The position numbers were made by a program, and so were the translations under genes. From assembly GCA_023435725.1 (NCBI GenBank), contig JAEYRD010000154.1:1-54552 (forward strand): a DNA stretch of 54,552 nucleotides. The letters are read 5' to 3'. Shown one piece after another: positions 40,658 through 52,722 of the stretch. The DNA is from Pseudomonadota bacterium. Lineage in GTDB: Bacteria > Pseudomonadota > Alphaproteobacteria > Rhizobiales > Xanthobacteraceae. Numbering within the stretch: position 1 is the first letter of the stretch; each line of letters begins with the position of its first letter. A model generated the notes under the pieces. It saw only the letters and a program-made list of their open reading frames with translations. It was not told the DNA's origin and made no database searches.

Positions 40658-42646
40658 ATGGTGCATGCGATGTGTCGCGCCGGTGCGCTGGCGTCGGTTG
40701 CCGGCGCCGTGCTGCTCTGCGGCGGCTCGCATGTCCGGGCACAGTCGGCGATCTGGGACTCAACCCTCTCCAACACGCATTGGTACGTGCCGACGGCGCA
40801 ATTGCTGGCCTATGCCGCGCCGAAGACCGGCTTTTCCAATCCGATCCCGATCGGCGATCAGACGCTGTGGTCGCTCGCGACCGCGTCGAATGGCTCGTTC
40901 ACCGGGACCAGCGTCGCGCAGCTTGCGCTTGGACCCGCGCTTGTGACTGATGCCTCGACCATCCAGGGCTTCGTCACGACCACGGGCCAGATCACGATGC
41001 TGTTCACGCCGAATGCGGGCGGTGCTGTGACCGTCGGTCTCGGCCACATGCGAACCGTCAACGGCGTGACCGGGATGGAGATGCAGATGATCACGGGAGA
41101 CAGCCTGCTCGTGACTCACTGGGCCTACATGCTGCCCTACGATCCCGCGACGTTCACGCCGCCGACGTCGCAAGCCATTCCCGCAAACTCCGTCCCGCAA
41201 TGGGCGTGGACGTCAGGCACGCCGTGGCGGATTGTCAGCCCGACGCTGTTCGGCACGTCCGCGCCCGGCCGCTTCGTCATCACGAATTACCAGAACGGAT
41301 ATTTCTGGGGCGCCGGAATTGCACCCGCGGGAAGCGGTGCCGCCAATTTCACGCTGCTGGGCTCGGTGACACCAGAAGGCAACGTCCTCTTCAACACGCT
41401 CTCGCGCGGCACGCTCGCCAGCCTCTACGGAGCGGCCAACGGCGATGCGTCGGGCGCGCAGATGCTCGTCAGCACCTACGACCTCTCGGGTAATCCGACC
41501 GGTGGCGTCGCCTATCTCTCTTTGGTGCGGCCCTATGCCGAGACCCTGCAGGCGCAGAACAGCCGCGCGGGGTTGGGTGCGGCCGATATGCTCTATCGCC
41601 TGTCCACGACGTCGCTCGGCTGGACGGGCACCATGGCGCCCGGCTTCGTCGCGCTCGATAATCTGAGCGGCCCGAGCCTCACCAACGCCGTCAACCAGAC
41701 CTTGCCCGTTCTTACGGGCGCGGCATCGCAGGCGACCTACGCGACGCAGCGCGCGTTTCAGCAGGCCGTCACTGGCCGGCTCGACGATGTGTTCGGCCTG
41801 AACGGCGGCGTTGCACCCGAGCGCAATATCTGGATGAAACCGTTGGGCGGCAGTGTCCGGCAAGGAAGCGTCGACGGCGTTCCCGGCTACAACGCATCCG
41901 GTGGCGGCATTGCCGTGGGCGCAGACACGACGATCTCGGCGCGAGCGTTGCTTGGCGGCGTGTTCGCCTATTCCCATCAAACCATCACCGGAAGCGAGGA
42001 TGCAGTCCCGAGCCGGCTCGGCATCGATTCATATCAAGCGGGGCTTTATGGCGCTTACGCGCTCGATGGCGGCATTCAGGTCGACGGCCAGCTTGACGGT
42101 GCGATGAACGACAACGGTGAAAGCCGCTCGCTCACGTTCATCAACAGCACCGCGGCGGCCGGCTACCGATCCTACAGCGGGCATGCGGGTGCCGGCGTCC
42201 GCAGGCTGATACCGATCGAACCCGGATTTGTGATCGCGCCGTCGCTGCGGCTGGACTATGGACAGGTTCGCTCGCCCGCCTACCAGGAAGGCGGCGCAGG
42301 CGGCTTCAGTCTCAACGTCGATTCGCAAACCTATCGCGAATTGACGGTGACGGCGGGATTGAAGAGTGCTTACCGGATTGCGCCGCGGGTGTCTCTCACC
42401 AGCGATGTCGGCGTCGGCTACAACACGCTGAATCAGGGACTTCAGATCAAATCCGCGTTTGCCGGAGGCGGCGATACATTCACGACCTACGGTCTTGTAC
42501 TTTCGCCGTGGATCTATTCGACCGCGCTGGGGCTCGTCGCGGCCGATGGCAAGGGCTTCGATCTCGGCTTCCGCTATGGCCTTGCGGCCACATCCTCCGG
42601 ACTGCTGCAGCAGTCCGGGCTCGCCGTCCTCAAGATCAAGCTGTGA
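40658..42646 (+). CDS. Autotransporter with an unassigned passenger
   Basis: About 662 residues. From ATG 40658 a signal peptide is visible (LASVAGAVLLCGGSHVRA, then QSAIWD). The passenger (roughly 30-360) is rich in Thr, Gly, Ser and aromatics (NTHWYVPTAQLLAYAAPKTG, GYFWGAGIAPAGSG, SVTPEGNVLFNTLS) and matches nothing I can name. The C-terminal 270 residues alternate as an outer-membrane barrel: RNIWMKPLGGSVRQG starts it and strands such as SYQAGLYGAYALDG and GFDLGFRYGLAA follow. The chain ends LAVLKIKL rather than in the usual aromatic residue. A GTG at 40595 is also in frame. Confidence 0.8.
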   Translation: MVHAMCRAGALASVAGAVLLCGGSHVRAQSAIWDSTLSNTHWYVPTAQLLAYAAPKTGFSNPIPIGDQTLWSLATASNGSFTGTSVAQLALGPALVTDASTIQGFVTTTGQITMLFTPNAGGAVTVGLGHMRTVNGVTGMEMQMITGDSLLVTHWAYMLPYDPATFTPPTSQAIPANSVPQWAWTSGTPWRIVSPTLFGTSAPGRFVITNYQNGYFWGAGIAPAGSGAANFTLLGSVTPEGNVLFNTLSRGTLASLYGAANGDASGAQMLVSTYDLSGNPTGGVAYLSLVRPYAETLQAQNSRAGLGAADMLYRLSTTSLGWTGTMAPGFVALDNLSGPSLTNAVNQTLPVLTGAASQATYATQRAFQQAVTGRLDDVFGLNGGVAPERNIWMKPLGGSVRQGSVDGVPGYNASGGGIAVGADTTISARALLGGVFAYSHQTITGSEDAVPSRLGIDSYQAGLYGAYALDGGIQVDGQLDGAMNDNGESRSLTFINSTAAAGYRSYSGHAGAGVRRLIPIEPGFVIAPSLRLDYGQVRSPAYQEGGAGGFSLNVDSQTYRELTVTAGLKSAYRIAPRVSLTSDVGVGYNTLNQGLQIKSAFAGGGDTFTTYGLVLSPWIYSTALGLVAADGKGFDLGFRYGLAATSSGLLQQSGLAVLKIKL

Positions 42647-42656
42647 GCCGGCTGCC

Positions 42657-43253
42657 TCAGCCGGCCGCGATCATCTCCGCGCGCTGGAATGCCGGCCGCG
42701 CCATGCAGCGCGCGATATAGGCATCGAAGGCCGGTCGCGACGGCACCATCTTGAACAGGCGCACCGCGAAATTCAGGCCCGAGCCGATCGTGATATCGGC
42801 AGCGGAAAACTCGTCGCCGAGTATCCACGGTCCCTTCGCGACCGCGGCTTCCAGCACGTCGAAGACCTGTGTGGCGCTGCCCCAGGCCGCGGTCGACGTC
42901 GGCACCTCTATCTTGGTGAAGATCTGGATGATGGCGGGCTCGATGCAGCTCGGCGAGAAGAACAGCCATTGCAGATAGCGCGCGCGGCGCGGATCAGTCA
43001 CCGCTGGTGCAAGCTTCGTCTCGGGGTAGCGGTCGGCGATGTAAGCGCAGATCGCGGCGGCTTCGCCGAGCGCAGCGTCGCCATCGCTGAGTGCCGGCAC
43101 CTTGCCCATCGGATTGACCTTGAGGAAATCCGGCGCCTTCTGCGCGCCGGTCGAAATGTCGGTCAGCACGCGCTCATAGGGAAGGCCGCTCTCCTCCATC
43201 AGCCAAAGCGTCGAGAACGAGCGCGACCGGGGCGACCAATAGAGCTTGATCAT
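42657..43253 (-). CDS. Glutathione S-transferase family protein
   Basis: 198 residues. The thioredoxin-like N-domain starts MIKLYWSPRSRSFSTLWLME with a Ser at the usual catalytic position. It has NPMGKVPALSDGD (cis-Pro) and GEAAAICAYIADRYP for glutathione binding. The helical C-domain ends ILGDEFSAADITIGSGLNF and RPAFQRA. This resembles small bacterial GSTs of unknown substrate. It is convergent with the autotransporter gene, 10 bases apart. Confidence 0.9.
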   Translation of the reverse strand: MIKLYWSPRSRSFSTLWLMEESGLPYERVLTDISTGAQKAPDFLKVNPMGKVPALSDGDAALGEAAAICAYIADRYPETKLAPAVTDPRRARYLQWLFFSPSCIEPAIIQIFTKIEVPTSTAAWGSATQVFDVLEAAVAKGPWILGDEFSAADITIGSGLNFAVRLFKMVPSRPAFDAYIARCMARPAFQRAEMIAAG

Positions 43254-43392
43254 GGGAGGGGACCTTTCATCGGCACGAGGCGAGCAGGGACGGATTCATG
43301 ACGCGTCTCTATCGAATCCACAATCCGCCAGGTCCGGGGGCCGGATGGTCCGGGCTTCTTCAGCGACCTCGTCTGAAATTCAATGCTCCGGC

Positions 43393-44229
43393 TCAGTCTT
43401 CCTTGAGATAGCCGGGCAGGCCCCGGTCGAGCCTGTCCGCGACGAGTGCGCGCGTCCTCTCGCGCAGCGCCGCGCTGGCCGAAGCTGCGGCGGGCGGGTC
43501 AGGGAATAGCGAGTTGTCGAGCTTGGTCAGCGGGTCTTCGATCAGTCGCATGCTTGCGGCGAAGTGCGCGCTGAAATTCACAAAGGGACGCTTGATCTCC
43601 TCATAGCTCCGGCCGTCAATCAGCGTGATCGCAACATTGGCGAAAAGGTGGGAGTGCCGGAGCAGGCCGCCGAGACCCTGGTTGTAGGTGCCGATGCCGT
43701 TCAGTGTCATGTGCGTGTTCGGTAACTCCGCCTTGAACGTGGTTGCGACAAGATAGCGATCGCAATTCGCGTTCGCGGAGAAGCCCCGCACAATCACCGG
43801 CAGACGCTCTTCGGGATCGCGGATGAGGATCGTTTTCGGATTATAGAAGGGCTCGAAGACGCCCTTGGGATAGGCAATCCTGCGCACCGCGGGATCATTG
43901 TTCGTTGCCGCGCGCACCCGCGCAAAGACGAGGTCATCAAGGCCCCAGTCGATTGGAACCTCGCTTGCCTCATTCTCGAAGATCGTGAGGCCAAATTTCT
44001 GTACGGAGTAATGGTCTCCGATCACCGAGATCACACCAAGCCGGCACGGGCCGCTCTCCACGGCGACCGGCTGCTTTGCAACCGGTTTGGCCTTCGGCGC
44101 CGCCTTCTTGGCCGCTGGTTTTGCCGGCGCGGTCTGAGCGGGAGGCGCGGTGGTCGCGGGAGGGGGTTGCGCGGCTGCCGGAATTAGAAAGGACAGCAGA
44201 GCGATGACCGAGACAGCAATTCGAACCAT
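43393..44229 (-). CDS. Exported protein of unknown function
   Basis: 278 residues, not recognised. A signal peptide is clear (VRIAVSVIALLSFLIPAAAQ). It is followed by a low-complexity linker of Pro, Ala, Thr and Lys (about 22-55), then a compact domain with ESGPCRLGVISVIGDHYSVQ, FGLTIFENEASEVPIDW and SANANCDRYLVATT. The two Cys could form a disulfide. The tail has Arg-rich helices. The linker suggests a periplasmic protein tethered near the membrane or wall. Neighbours give no hint. Confidence 0.75.
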   Translation of the reverse strand: MVRIAVSVIALLSFLIPAAAQPPPATTAPPAQTAPAKPAAKKAAPKAKPVAKQPVAVESGPCRLGVISVIGDHYSVQKFGLTIFENEASEVPIDWGLDDLVFARVRAATNNDPAVRRIAYPKGVFEPFYNPKTILIRDPEERLPVIVRGFSANANCDRYLVATTFKAELPNTHMTLNGIGTYNQGLGGLLRHSHLFANVAITLIDGRSYEEIKRPFVNFSAHFAASMRLIEDPLTKLDNSLFPDPPAAASASAALRERTRALVADRLDRGLPGYLKED

Positions 44230-44320
44230 GGATTCTGGGAGACCAGCGGCAAGAGGATGTCGGACGCGTCACACTAGGTGGGGATCTGGACAACCGCAAG
44301 CTGTAGCCGGCGATCGCTGC

Positions 44321-44785
44321 CTATTCGGCCGGCCGCTCCCGCTTCCACCGGTAGTATCTCATCGTGAAGCCATTCGACGGCTCGATCTCTTCCTTCTCGA
44401 ACACAAAACCTTCGCGCTCGTACCAGCGCCAGGCTTTTTCGTTCTCGCGGACGCAGCGCAGGTACATCTCATCGGGCATTTGCGTGCGCGTGAAGGCGAG
44501 CAACCGGCGGCCGAGCGATTGTCCCTGATAGGCGGGCGCGACGAAAAGCATGTCGAGATGGAGCTTTGGCAGATGCAGCGCCAGCATCGCGGCGATCGTG
44601 CCACGGTCGTCGGCGACGAACAGGCTCCAGCCGTTCTCGATCTCACGCCTGATACGCGCGCGCAAATTCGCGAGCAGGAAGCCGCTCTCCTCGGCGAGCC
44701 CGGTCGAGACCCAGCTCTCCATCCAGACACGGCCGACCTCGTCGTATTCGTCGGCGTGGGCAGGGCGGATGATTGGCTGCGACAT
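44321..44785 (-). CDS. GNAT-family acetyltransferase
   Basis: 154 residues with the acetyl-CoA loop AYQGQSLGRRLLAFTRTQM, preceded by LHLDMLFVAP and followed by LRCVRENEKAWRWYEREGFVF. It transfers an acyl group from CoA to an unknown amine. It starts 8 bases after oxyR ends, so it is probably in the oxyR transcript. Confidence 0.9.
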   Translation of the reverse strand: MSQPIIRPAHADEYDEVGRVWMESWVSTGLAEESGFLLANLRARIRREIENGWSLFVADDRGTIAAMLALHLPKLHLDMLFVAPAYQGQSLGRRLLAFTRTQMPDEMYLRCVRENEKAWRWYEREGFVFEKEEIEPSNGFTMRYYRWKRERPAE

Positions 44786-44792
44786 CGGGAGC

Positions 44793-45719
44793 TCAGGCCC
44801 GCTGGCTGCGCAGCGATTGCTTTGCGCGCACCTTGCCGGCCGACAGGCACACCACTTCGGAAATCTGCAGGAGCTGGCGCGCCAGCGGGCTGGTCTTGCG
44901 CCAGACCATGCCGATGGTACGCGAGGGCTGCGGGTCGCGGAAGCGCGCGAGCGAGACCGAGGCCGATCGCGTCTCCACCGGCACCGCCATTTCCGGGATC
45001 AAGGTGACGCCGAGGCCGGCGCTGACCATCTGGACCAGCGTCGACAGCGAATTCGCATCCAGCATCTCGCGCGGCGGCGCCGACTGCATGTTGCAGAAGG
45101 AGAGCGCCTGATCGCGGAAGCAATGTCCCTCCTCGAGCAGCAACAGCCGCATCTCCCGCATCATCTCGCGCGATGGCACCGGTGTGCCTTCATCAGAGCC
45201 CGGGCGCACCAGCAGGAATTTCTCGTCGAACAGAGCGACCTCTGTGAGCGAGGGCTCGGACACCGGCAGCGCAACGATGGCGGTGTCGAGCCGGCCTTCG
45301 ACCAGCTCTTGGATCAGTCGCGGCGTCATCGTCTCGCGCACGCGGATGTCGAGCTCCGGATGCATGCGCGTGAGATTTTTGGTGATCTTGGGCAGCAGGT
45401 AGGGCGCGATCGTCGGGATCATGCCGATGCGCAGACGGCCGGCAAACCGGTCCTGCGAGGCCCGGGCGAAATCGCCGAGCTCATCGACCGAGCGCAGAAT
45501 GTCGCGGACGCGCTGCGCAAGTTCCTCGCCGAATCGGGTCAGCGCGACCTGGCGAGCGCTACGCTCCAGCAGCAGGCCGCCGAGCGCCTCCTCCAACTCC
45601 TTGATCTGCATCGACAATGCCGGCTGCGAGATGGAACAGGCCTCCGCCGCCCGGCCGAAATGACCATGACGTGCCAGCGCATCGAAATACCGGAGCTGAC
45701 GCAGCGTCACGTTGATCAT
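44793..45719 (-). CDS. oxyR: Hydrogen peroxide sensor OxyR
   Basis: A 308-residue LysR regulator that forms a disulfide with peroxide and activates defence genes. The DNA-binding head is LRQLRYFDALARHGHFGRAA through SQPALSMQIKELEEALG. The redox pair is Cys200 and Cys209 in LEEGHCFRDQALSFCNM, with the same spacing as E. coli Cys199/208. It is divergent from katG, its classical target, across 114 bases. It is followed by a GNAT gene. Confidence 0.95.
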   Translation of the reverse strand: MINVTLRQLRYFDALARHGHFGRAAEACSISQPALSMQIKELEEALGGLLLERSARQVALTRFGEELAQRVRDILRSVDELGDFARASQDRFAGRLRIGMIPTIAPYLLPKITKNLTRMHPELDIRVRETMTPRLIQELVEGRLDTAIVALPVSEPSLTEVALFDEKFLLVRPGSDEGTPVPSREMMREMRLLLLEEGHCFRDQALSFCNMQSAPPREMLDANSLSTLVQMVSAGLGVTLIPEMAVPVETRSASVSLARFRDPQPSRTIGMVWRKTSPLARQLLQISEVVCLSAGKVRAKQSLRSQRA

Positions 45720-45726
45720 CAGAAAA

Positions 45727-45768
45727 TCCTATCGCAGCGATCATTAAAGTCAACTTCACCTGATAGGA
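45727..45768. promoter_or_regulatory. Candidate OxyR site in the oxyR-katG gap
   Basis: TCCTATC (45727-45733) and GATAGGA (45762-45768) form a 7-base inverted repeat 28 bases apart. A smaller dyad ATCG-CAG-CGAT (45731-45741) lies inside. The size and ATAG/CTAT content fit a site for an OxyR tetramer. The exact contacts are not readable. Confidence 0.45.
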
Positions 45769-45833
45769 CGCGCGGCTTAGAGTGGTTCTACCTGGTCAAA
45801 GGCGCAAGTTCGACGCCGGCAGAGGAGGTAATC

Positions 45834-47999
<2,166 letters not shown>

Positions 48000-48010
48000 G
48001 GTGTTGCTAC

Positions 48011-48127
48011 ACCTCTCCCGCTTGCGGGAGAGGTCGGTGCGAAGCACCGGGTGAGGTTTCTCTCCTCGTTGGGAGGCTCGCTGTGGAAGCACCCTCTCCC
48101 CGACCCTCTCCCGCAAGCGGGAGAGGG
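48011..48127. repeat. REP-like palindromes after katG
   Basis: The first hairpin is ACCTCTCCCGC-TT-GCGGGAGAGGT (48011-48034). CGGTGC-GAA-GCACCG follows (48035-48049). The element closes with CCCTCTCCCGC-AA-GCGGGAGAGGG (about 48103-48126). The same core occurs at 4981-5003. The first hairpin may stabilise or end the katG message, but it has no T-run. Confidence 0.85.
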
Positions 48128-48154
48128 GGCGCAGATCGCCCGGAGCAAGCGACA

Positions 48155-48184
48155 AACAAAAAGGGCGGCCGAGAGGCCGCCCTT
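48155..48184 (-). terminator. Terminator of pnp
   Basis: Stem AAGGGCGGCC / GGCCGCCCTT with loop GAGA (48161-48184). On the - strand it is followed by TTTGTTTG, ending the rpsO-pnp transcription unit 27 bases after the pnp stop. Confidence 0.88.
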
Positions 48185-48210
48185 CGTGTTTCTGACCTGT
48201 CTAGCGAGGC

Positions 48211-50373
<2,163 letters not shown>

Positions 50374-50421
50374 AGAGGTCTTCTTTCATGGGTTCTCGAA
50401 AGAAGGGACGGCTCGAAAAAC

Positions 50422-50494
50422 AAAAACCATGCGCAAGATTGCGGGACGCTGATCGAAGCGATGATCAGCGTCCTGCGATCCTGCCATGGTTTTC
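50422..50494 (-). promoter_or_regulatory. Long hairpin in the pnp leader
   Basis: Arms 50422-50454 and 50463-50494 (33 and 32 bases) pair with few mismatches and one bulge, loop 8 bases. The last 9 pairs at the loop end (ACGCTGATC / GATCAGCGT) and the outer AAAACCATG / CATGGTTTT are perfect. In the pnp transcript it ends about 50 bases before the start codon. In E. coli a double-stranded pnp leader is cut by RNase III and then by PNPase itself. Confidence 0.75.
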
Positions 50495-50714
50495 GGATTT
50501 CGGATGGCGTCCATCCTTTCGGGTCATACGGGCGCCTTGCCCGTTGTGCCCAGCCGCCGGATTGCTGCTGGACTGTCAGTCGGCATGAACGCGAACACCG
50601 AACCGCGGTCTTCGCCCATCACACCTCGGATGCGAATCTTCGTTGGCTCGCACCCGATGTGCACGCAGCCTCGATCAAAAACCTTTAAACAAACGCTTTC
50701 GTTCGAAACCACAC

Positions 50715-50741
50715 GCGAAAACGCGCGCCAGTGGCGCGCGC
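50715..50741 (-). terminator. Terminator or attenuator after rpsO
   Basis: On the - strand, CGCGCGCCA and TGGCGCGCG (50722-50740) form a GC-rich hairpin followed by TTTT, starting 10 bases after the rpsO stop. It could end part of the rpsO message before pnp. Confidence 0.65.
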
Positions 50742-50749
50742 AGGAACAC

Positions 50750-51019
50750 TCAACGACGAATGTTGTGCTTCTCGAGCAGTGCCTTGTACCGCGCCTCGTC
50801 CTTCTTCTTCAGGTAGTCGAGGAGCGAGCGGCGGGTCGAGACCAGCTTCAAGAGGCCGCGACGCGAATGGTTGTCCTTCACGTGGGTCTTGAAATGGCTG
50901 GTGAGGTTGTTGATGCGTTCCGAAAGGATCGCGACCTGAACCTCGGGCGAGCCGGTGTCGCCGGCCTTGGTAGCATTCGTCTTGATGACTTCCGCTTTGC
51001 GTTCTGCGGCAATCGACAT
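50750..51019 (-). CDS. rpsO: 30S ribosomal protein S15
   Basis: An 89-residue primary 16S rRNA-binding protein. The family core is complete: AGDTGSPEVQVAILSERINN, HFKTHVKDNHSRRGLLKLV and STRRSLLDYLKKKDEARY. The start is ATG 51019, two bases after the truB stop; a TTG at 51025 would overlap truB. The order truB-rpsO-pnp is universal in proteobacteria. Confidence 0.98.
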   Translation of the reverse strand: MSIAAERKAEVIKTNATKAGDTGSPEVQVAILSERINNLTSHFKTHVKDNHSRRGLLKLVSTRRSLLDYLKKKDEARYKALLEKHNIRR

Positions 51020-51021
51020 CG

Positions 51022-52140
51022 TCAAATTCTCTCGTTGCGACCGGGGCTGGCAGTCAGGCCGGTCAGGTTGAACACACGCTTGGGGATGATTTCGCCATTG
51101 CCAACTTCAGCAAGCGCGAGAAGTCGGCCTGCCACCGTGACATAGACTGTGCCGCTACAAGTGGGCGCATCCCGTCCGCGCAACAAAACGGCCTGGCCCC
51201 GATGGAGCCTTGCCGCATCAGCCCGAGTGACGGCCAGTGCCGGGATGTCGTCCAGCGCGGTCTCAACGGGCAAAAGCGCGTCGGCGAGGCTGCCCTCGCC
51301 GGACGCGGCTCTATCGCACAAAGCCTCCAGCTGATCCAGCGGAATCATGTCGTTCTCGCCAAATGGGCCGACCAGGGTCCGCCGCAGCGCGCAGATATGG
51401 CCGTAAGTGCCGAGAATCCGGCCCATATCGCGGGCGAGCGCGCGGACATAGGTTCCCTTGCCGCACTCGGCCTCGAACACGGCTCGGTCGTTATCCGGTT
51501 GATCTACAAGGGTTAATTGGTGAATCTCGACCGGGCGGGCCGCCAATTCCACGACTTCGCCGTCGCGGGCGAGGTCATAGGCGCGCTCGCCCTGGACCTT
51601 GATCGCGGAATAGCGTGGCGGGATCTGCTCGATCACCCCCGTGAAACGGGGCAGCAGGGCGAGGATGGCCTCGCGGGTCGGGCGCTGGTCGGAGGTCGCA
51701 GTCACCCGGCCCTCGATATCGTCGGTGTCGCGCTCCTCGCCCCAGCACACGGTGAACTGGTAGCGCTTGCGGCCGTCCATGACGAAAGGAACCGTCTTGG
51801 TGGCTTCGCCGAGCGCGATCGGCAGGCCGCCGGACGCGAGCGGGTCGAGCGTGCCGGCATGACCGGCGCGCTTGGCATTGAACAGGCGCTTGAGCACCGC
51901 GACGGCCTGCGTCGAGGTCATGCCGATCGGCTTGTCGAGTACGACCCAGCCATGGACGTCGCGCCGGTCGCGGCGCGGCTGGTTGCCCTTCTGCTGCTTG
52001 GCGCGTGGATCGTTGTTGACGCGGCGCGGCTCCTGATGCGGCCGAGCATCGCCTCCCACGTCCGCAAAATTATTTTTTTGCACGTTGCGCTGATCGGCCT
52101 GTTCGCCGCCGATCGTGCCGTGAGCCGGGTCCATCGTCAT
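51022..52140 (-). CDS. truB: tRNA pseudouridine-55 synthase
   Basis: Makes the pseudouridine in the T-loop of all tRNAs. 372 residues, longer than the usual ~310. Residues 1-60 are a charged, disordered extension rich in Gln, Asn, Asp and Arg (QKGNQPRRDRRD). The enzyme starts at GWVVLDKPIGMTSTQAV, with the catalytic Asp99 in GHAGTLDPLASG. KRYQFTVCWGEERDTDD and ECGKGTYVRALARDMG follow. The ATG overlaps the rbfA stop (ATGA). Confidence 0.97.
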   Translation of the reverse strand: MTMDPAHGTIGGEQADQRNVQKNNFADVGGDARPHQEPRRVNNDPRAKQQKGNQPRRDRRDVHGWVVLDKPIGMTSTQAVAVLKRLFNAKRAGHAGTLDPLASGGLPIALGEATKTVPFVMDGRKRYQFTVCWGEERDTDDIEGRVTATSDQRPTREAILALLPRFTGVIEQIPPRYSAIKVQGERAYDLARDGEVVELAARPVEIHQLTLVDQPDNDRAVFEAECGKGTYVRALARDMGRILGTYGHICALRRTLVGPFGENDMIPLDQLEALCDRAASGEGSLADALLPVETALDDIPALAVTRADAARLHRGQAVLLRGRDAPTCSGTVYVTVAGRLLALAEVGNGEIIPKRVFNLTGLTASPGRNERI

Positions 52141-52568
52141 TGTTCTTCTTCCCGATCCGAATCCGGATCCTGTTCCAAGTCCCTCTGCACCGCAGGTGTT
52201 CGCAAAAGCTTCTCGATCCGTTCCGCTTCGTCGAATCGCTCGTCGACGCGGAAGCGAATGTCAGGTGCAAATTTCAGGTTAACGCGCCGCGCGACTTCGC
52301 CGCGCAGGAATTTCTTGTTGCGATCGAGCGCAGCGATGACGATCTCGGTGTCGCGGCCACCGAGCGGCATCACGTAAACTGTTGCGAGTTTCAGGTCGGG
52401 CGACATCCGCACCTCCGGCACGGTGATGATGTGACCTTCGAGGTCCGCATCATGCACATTGCCTTGCGCCAGAATATCGGCCATCGCGTGGCGAACCTGC
52501 TCGCCGACGCGCAACTGACGTTGCGAGCCTCCGGCTGCGGAACTCTTCTTCTGATGGTGGCGTGGCAT
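52137..52568 (-). CDS. rbfA: Ribosome-binding factor A
   Basis: A 143-residue KH-fold factor for 30S maturation and cold adaptation. It has QRQLRVGEQVRHAMADIL, ITVPEVRMSPDLKLATVYVM, and LRGEVARRVNLKFAPDIRFRVD. The start is ATG 52568 (MPRHHQKKSSAAG), typical for Rhizobiales; the frame is open to 52667 without family similarity. The C-terminal tail is acidic (DPDSDREEEQ). Order infB-rbfA-truB is conserved. Confidence 0.96.
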   Translation of the reverse strand: MPRHHQKKSSAAGGSQRQLRVGEQVRHAMADILAQGNVHDADLEGHIITVPEVRMSPDLKLATVYVMPLGGRDTEIVIAALDRNKKFLRGEVARRVNLKFAPDIRFRVDERFDEAERIEKLLRTPAVQRDLEQDPDSDREEEQ

Positions 52569-52722
52569 GGTCGAAAATAACCTCACTGCCCGTGTTTGGG
52601 ACACGAGCGTTGTCATTTGTCCTGTTGAAACGAATGAGGCGCGGATGGCCGGAAAAAATCCGGCCATCGCACTCCCGCAATTTCAGTTCAAAAAGATCCG
52701 GGCGCTTCGGTAAGATTTGGAC

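Larger units (their letters stand above)
50374..50749. other. 376-base rpsO-pnp intergenic region
   Basis: It contains the rpsO terminator-like hairpin (50715-50741) and the long pnp-leader hairpin (50422-50494). Between them (50495-50714) there is no protein-like frame; a pnp promoter would be expected here, but I cannot pick one with confidence. Confidence 0.5.

Noticed and set aside
44550..45833. Open + strand frame of 428 codons in front of katG, across the GNAT and oxyR genes
   Set aside because: It is antisense to two clear genes and Arg/Gln/Ala rich; katG has its own ribosome site (AGAGGAGG) and ATG at 45834. High G+C makes such frames common.
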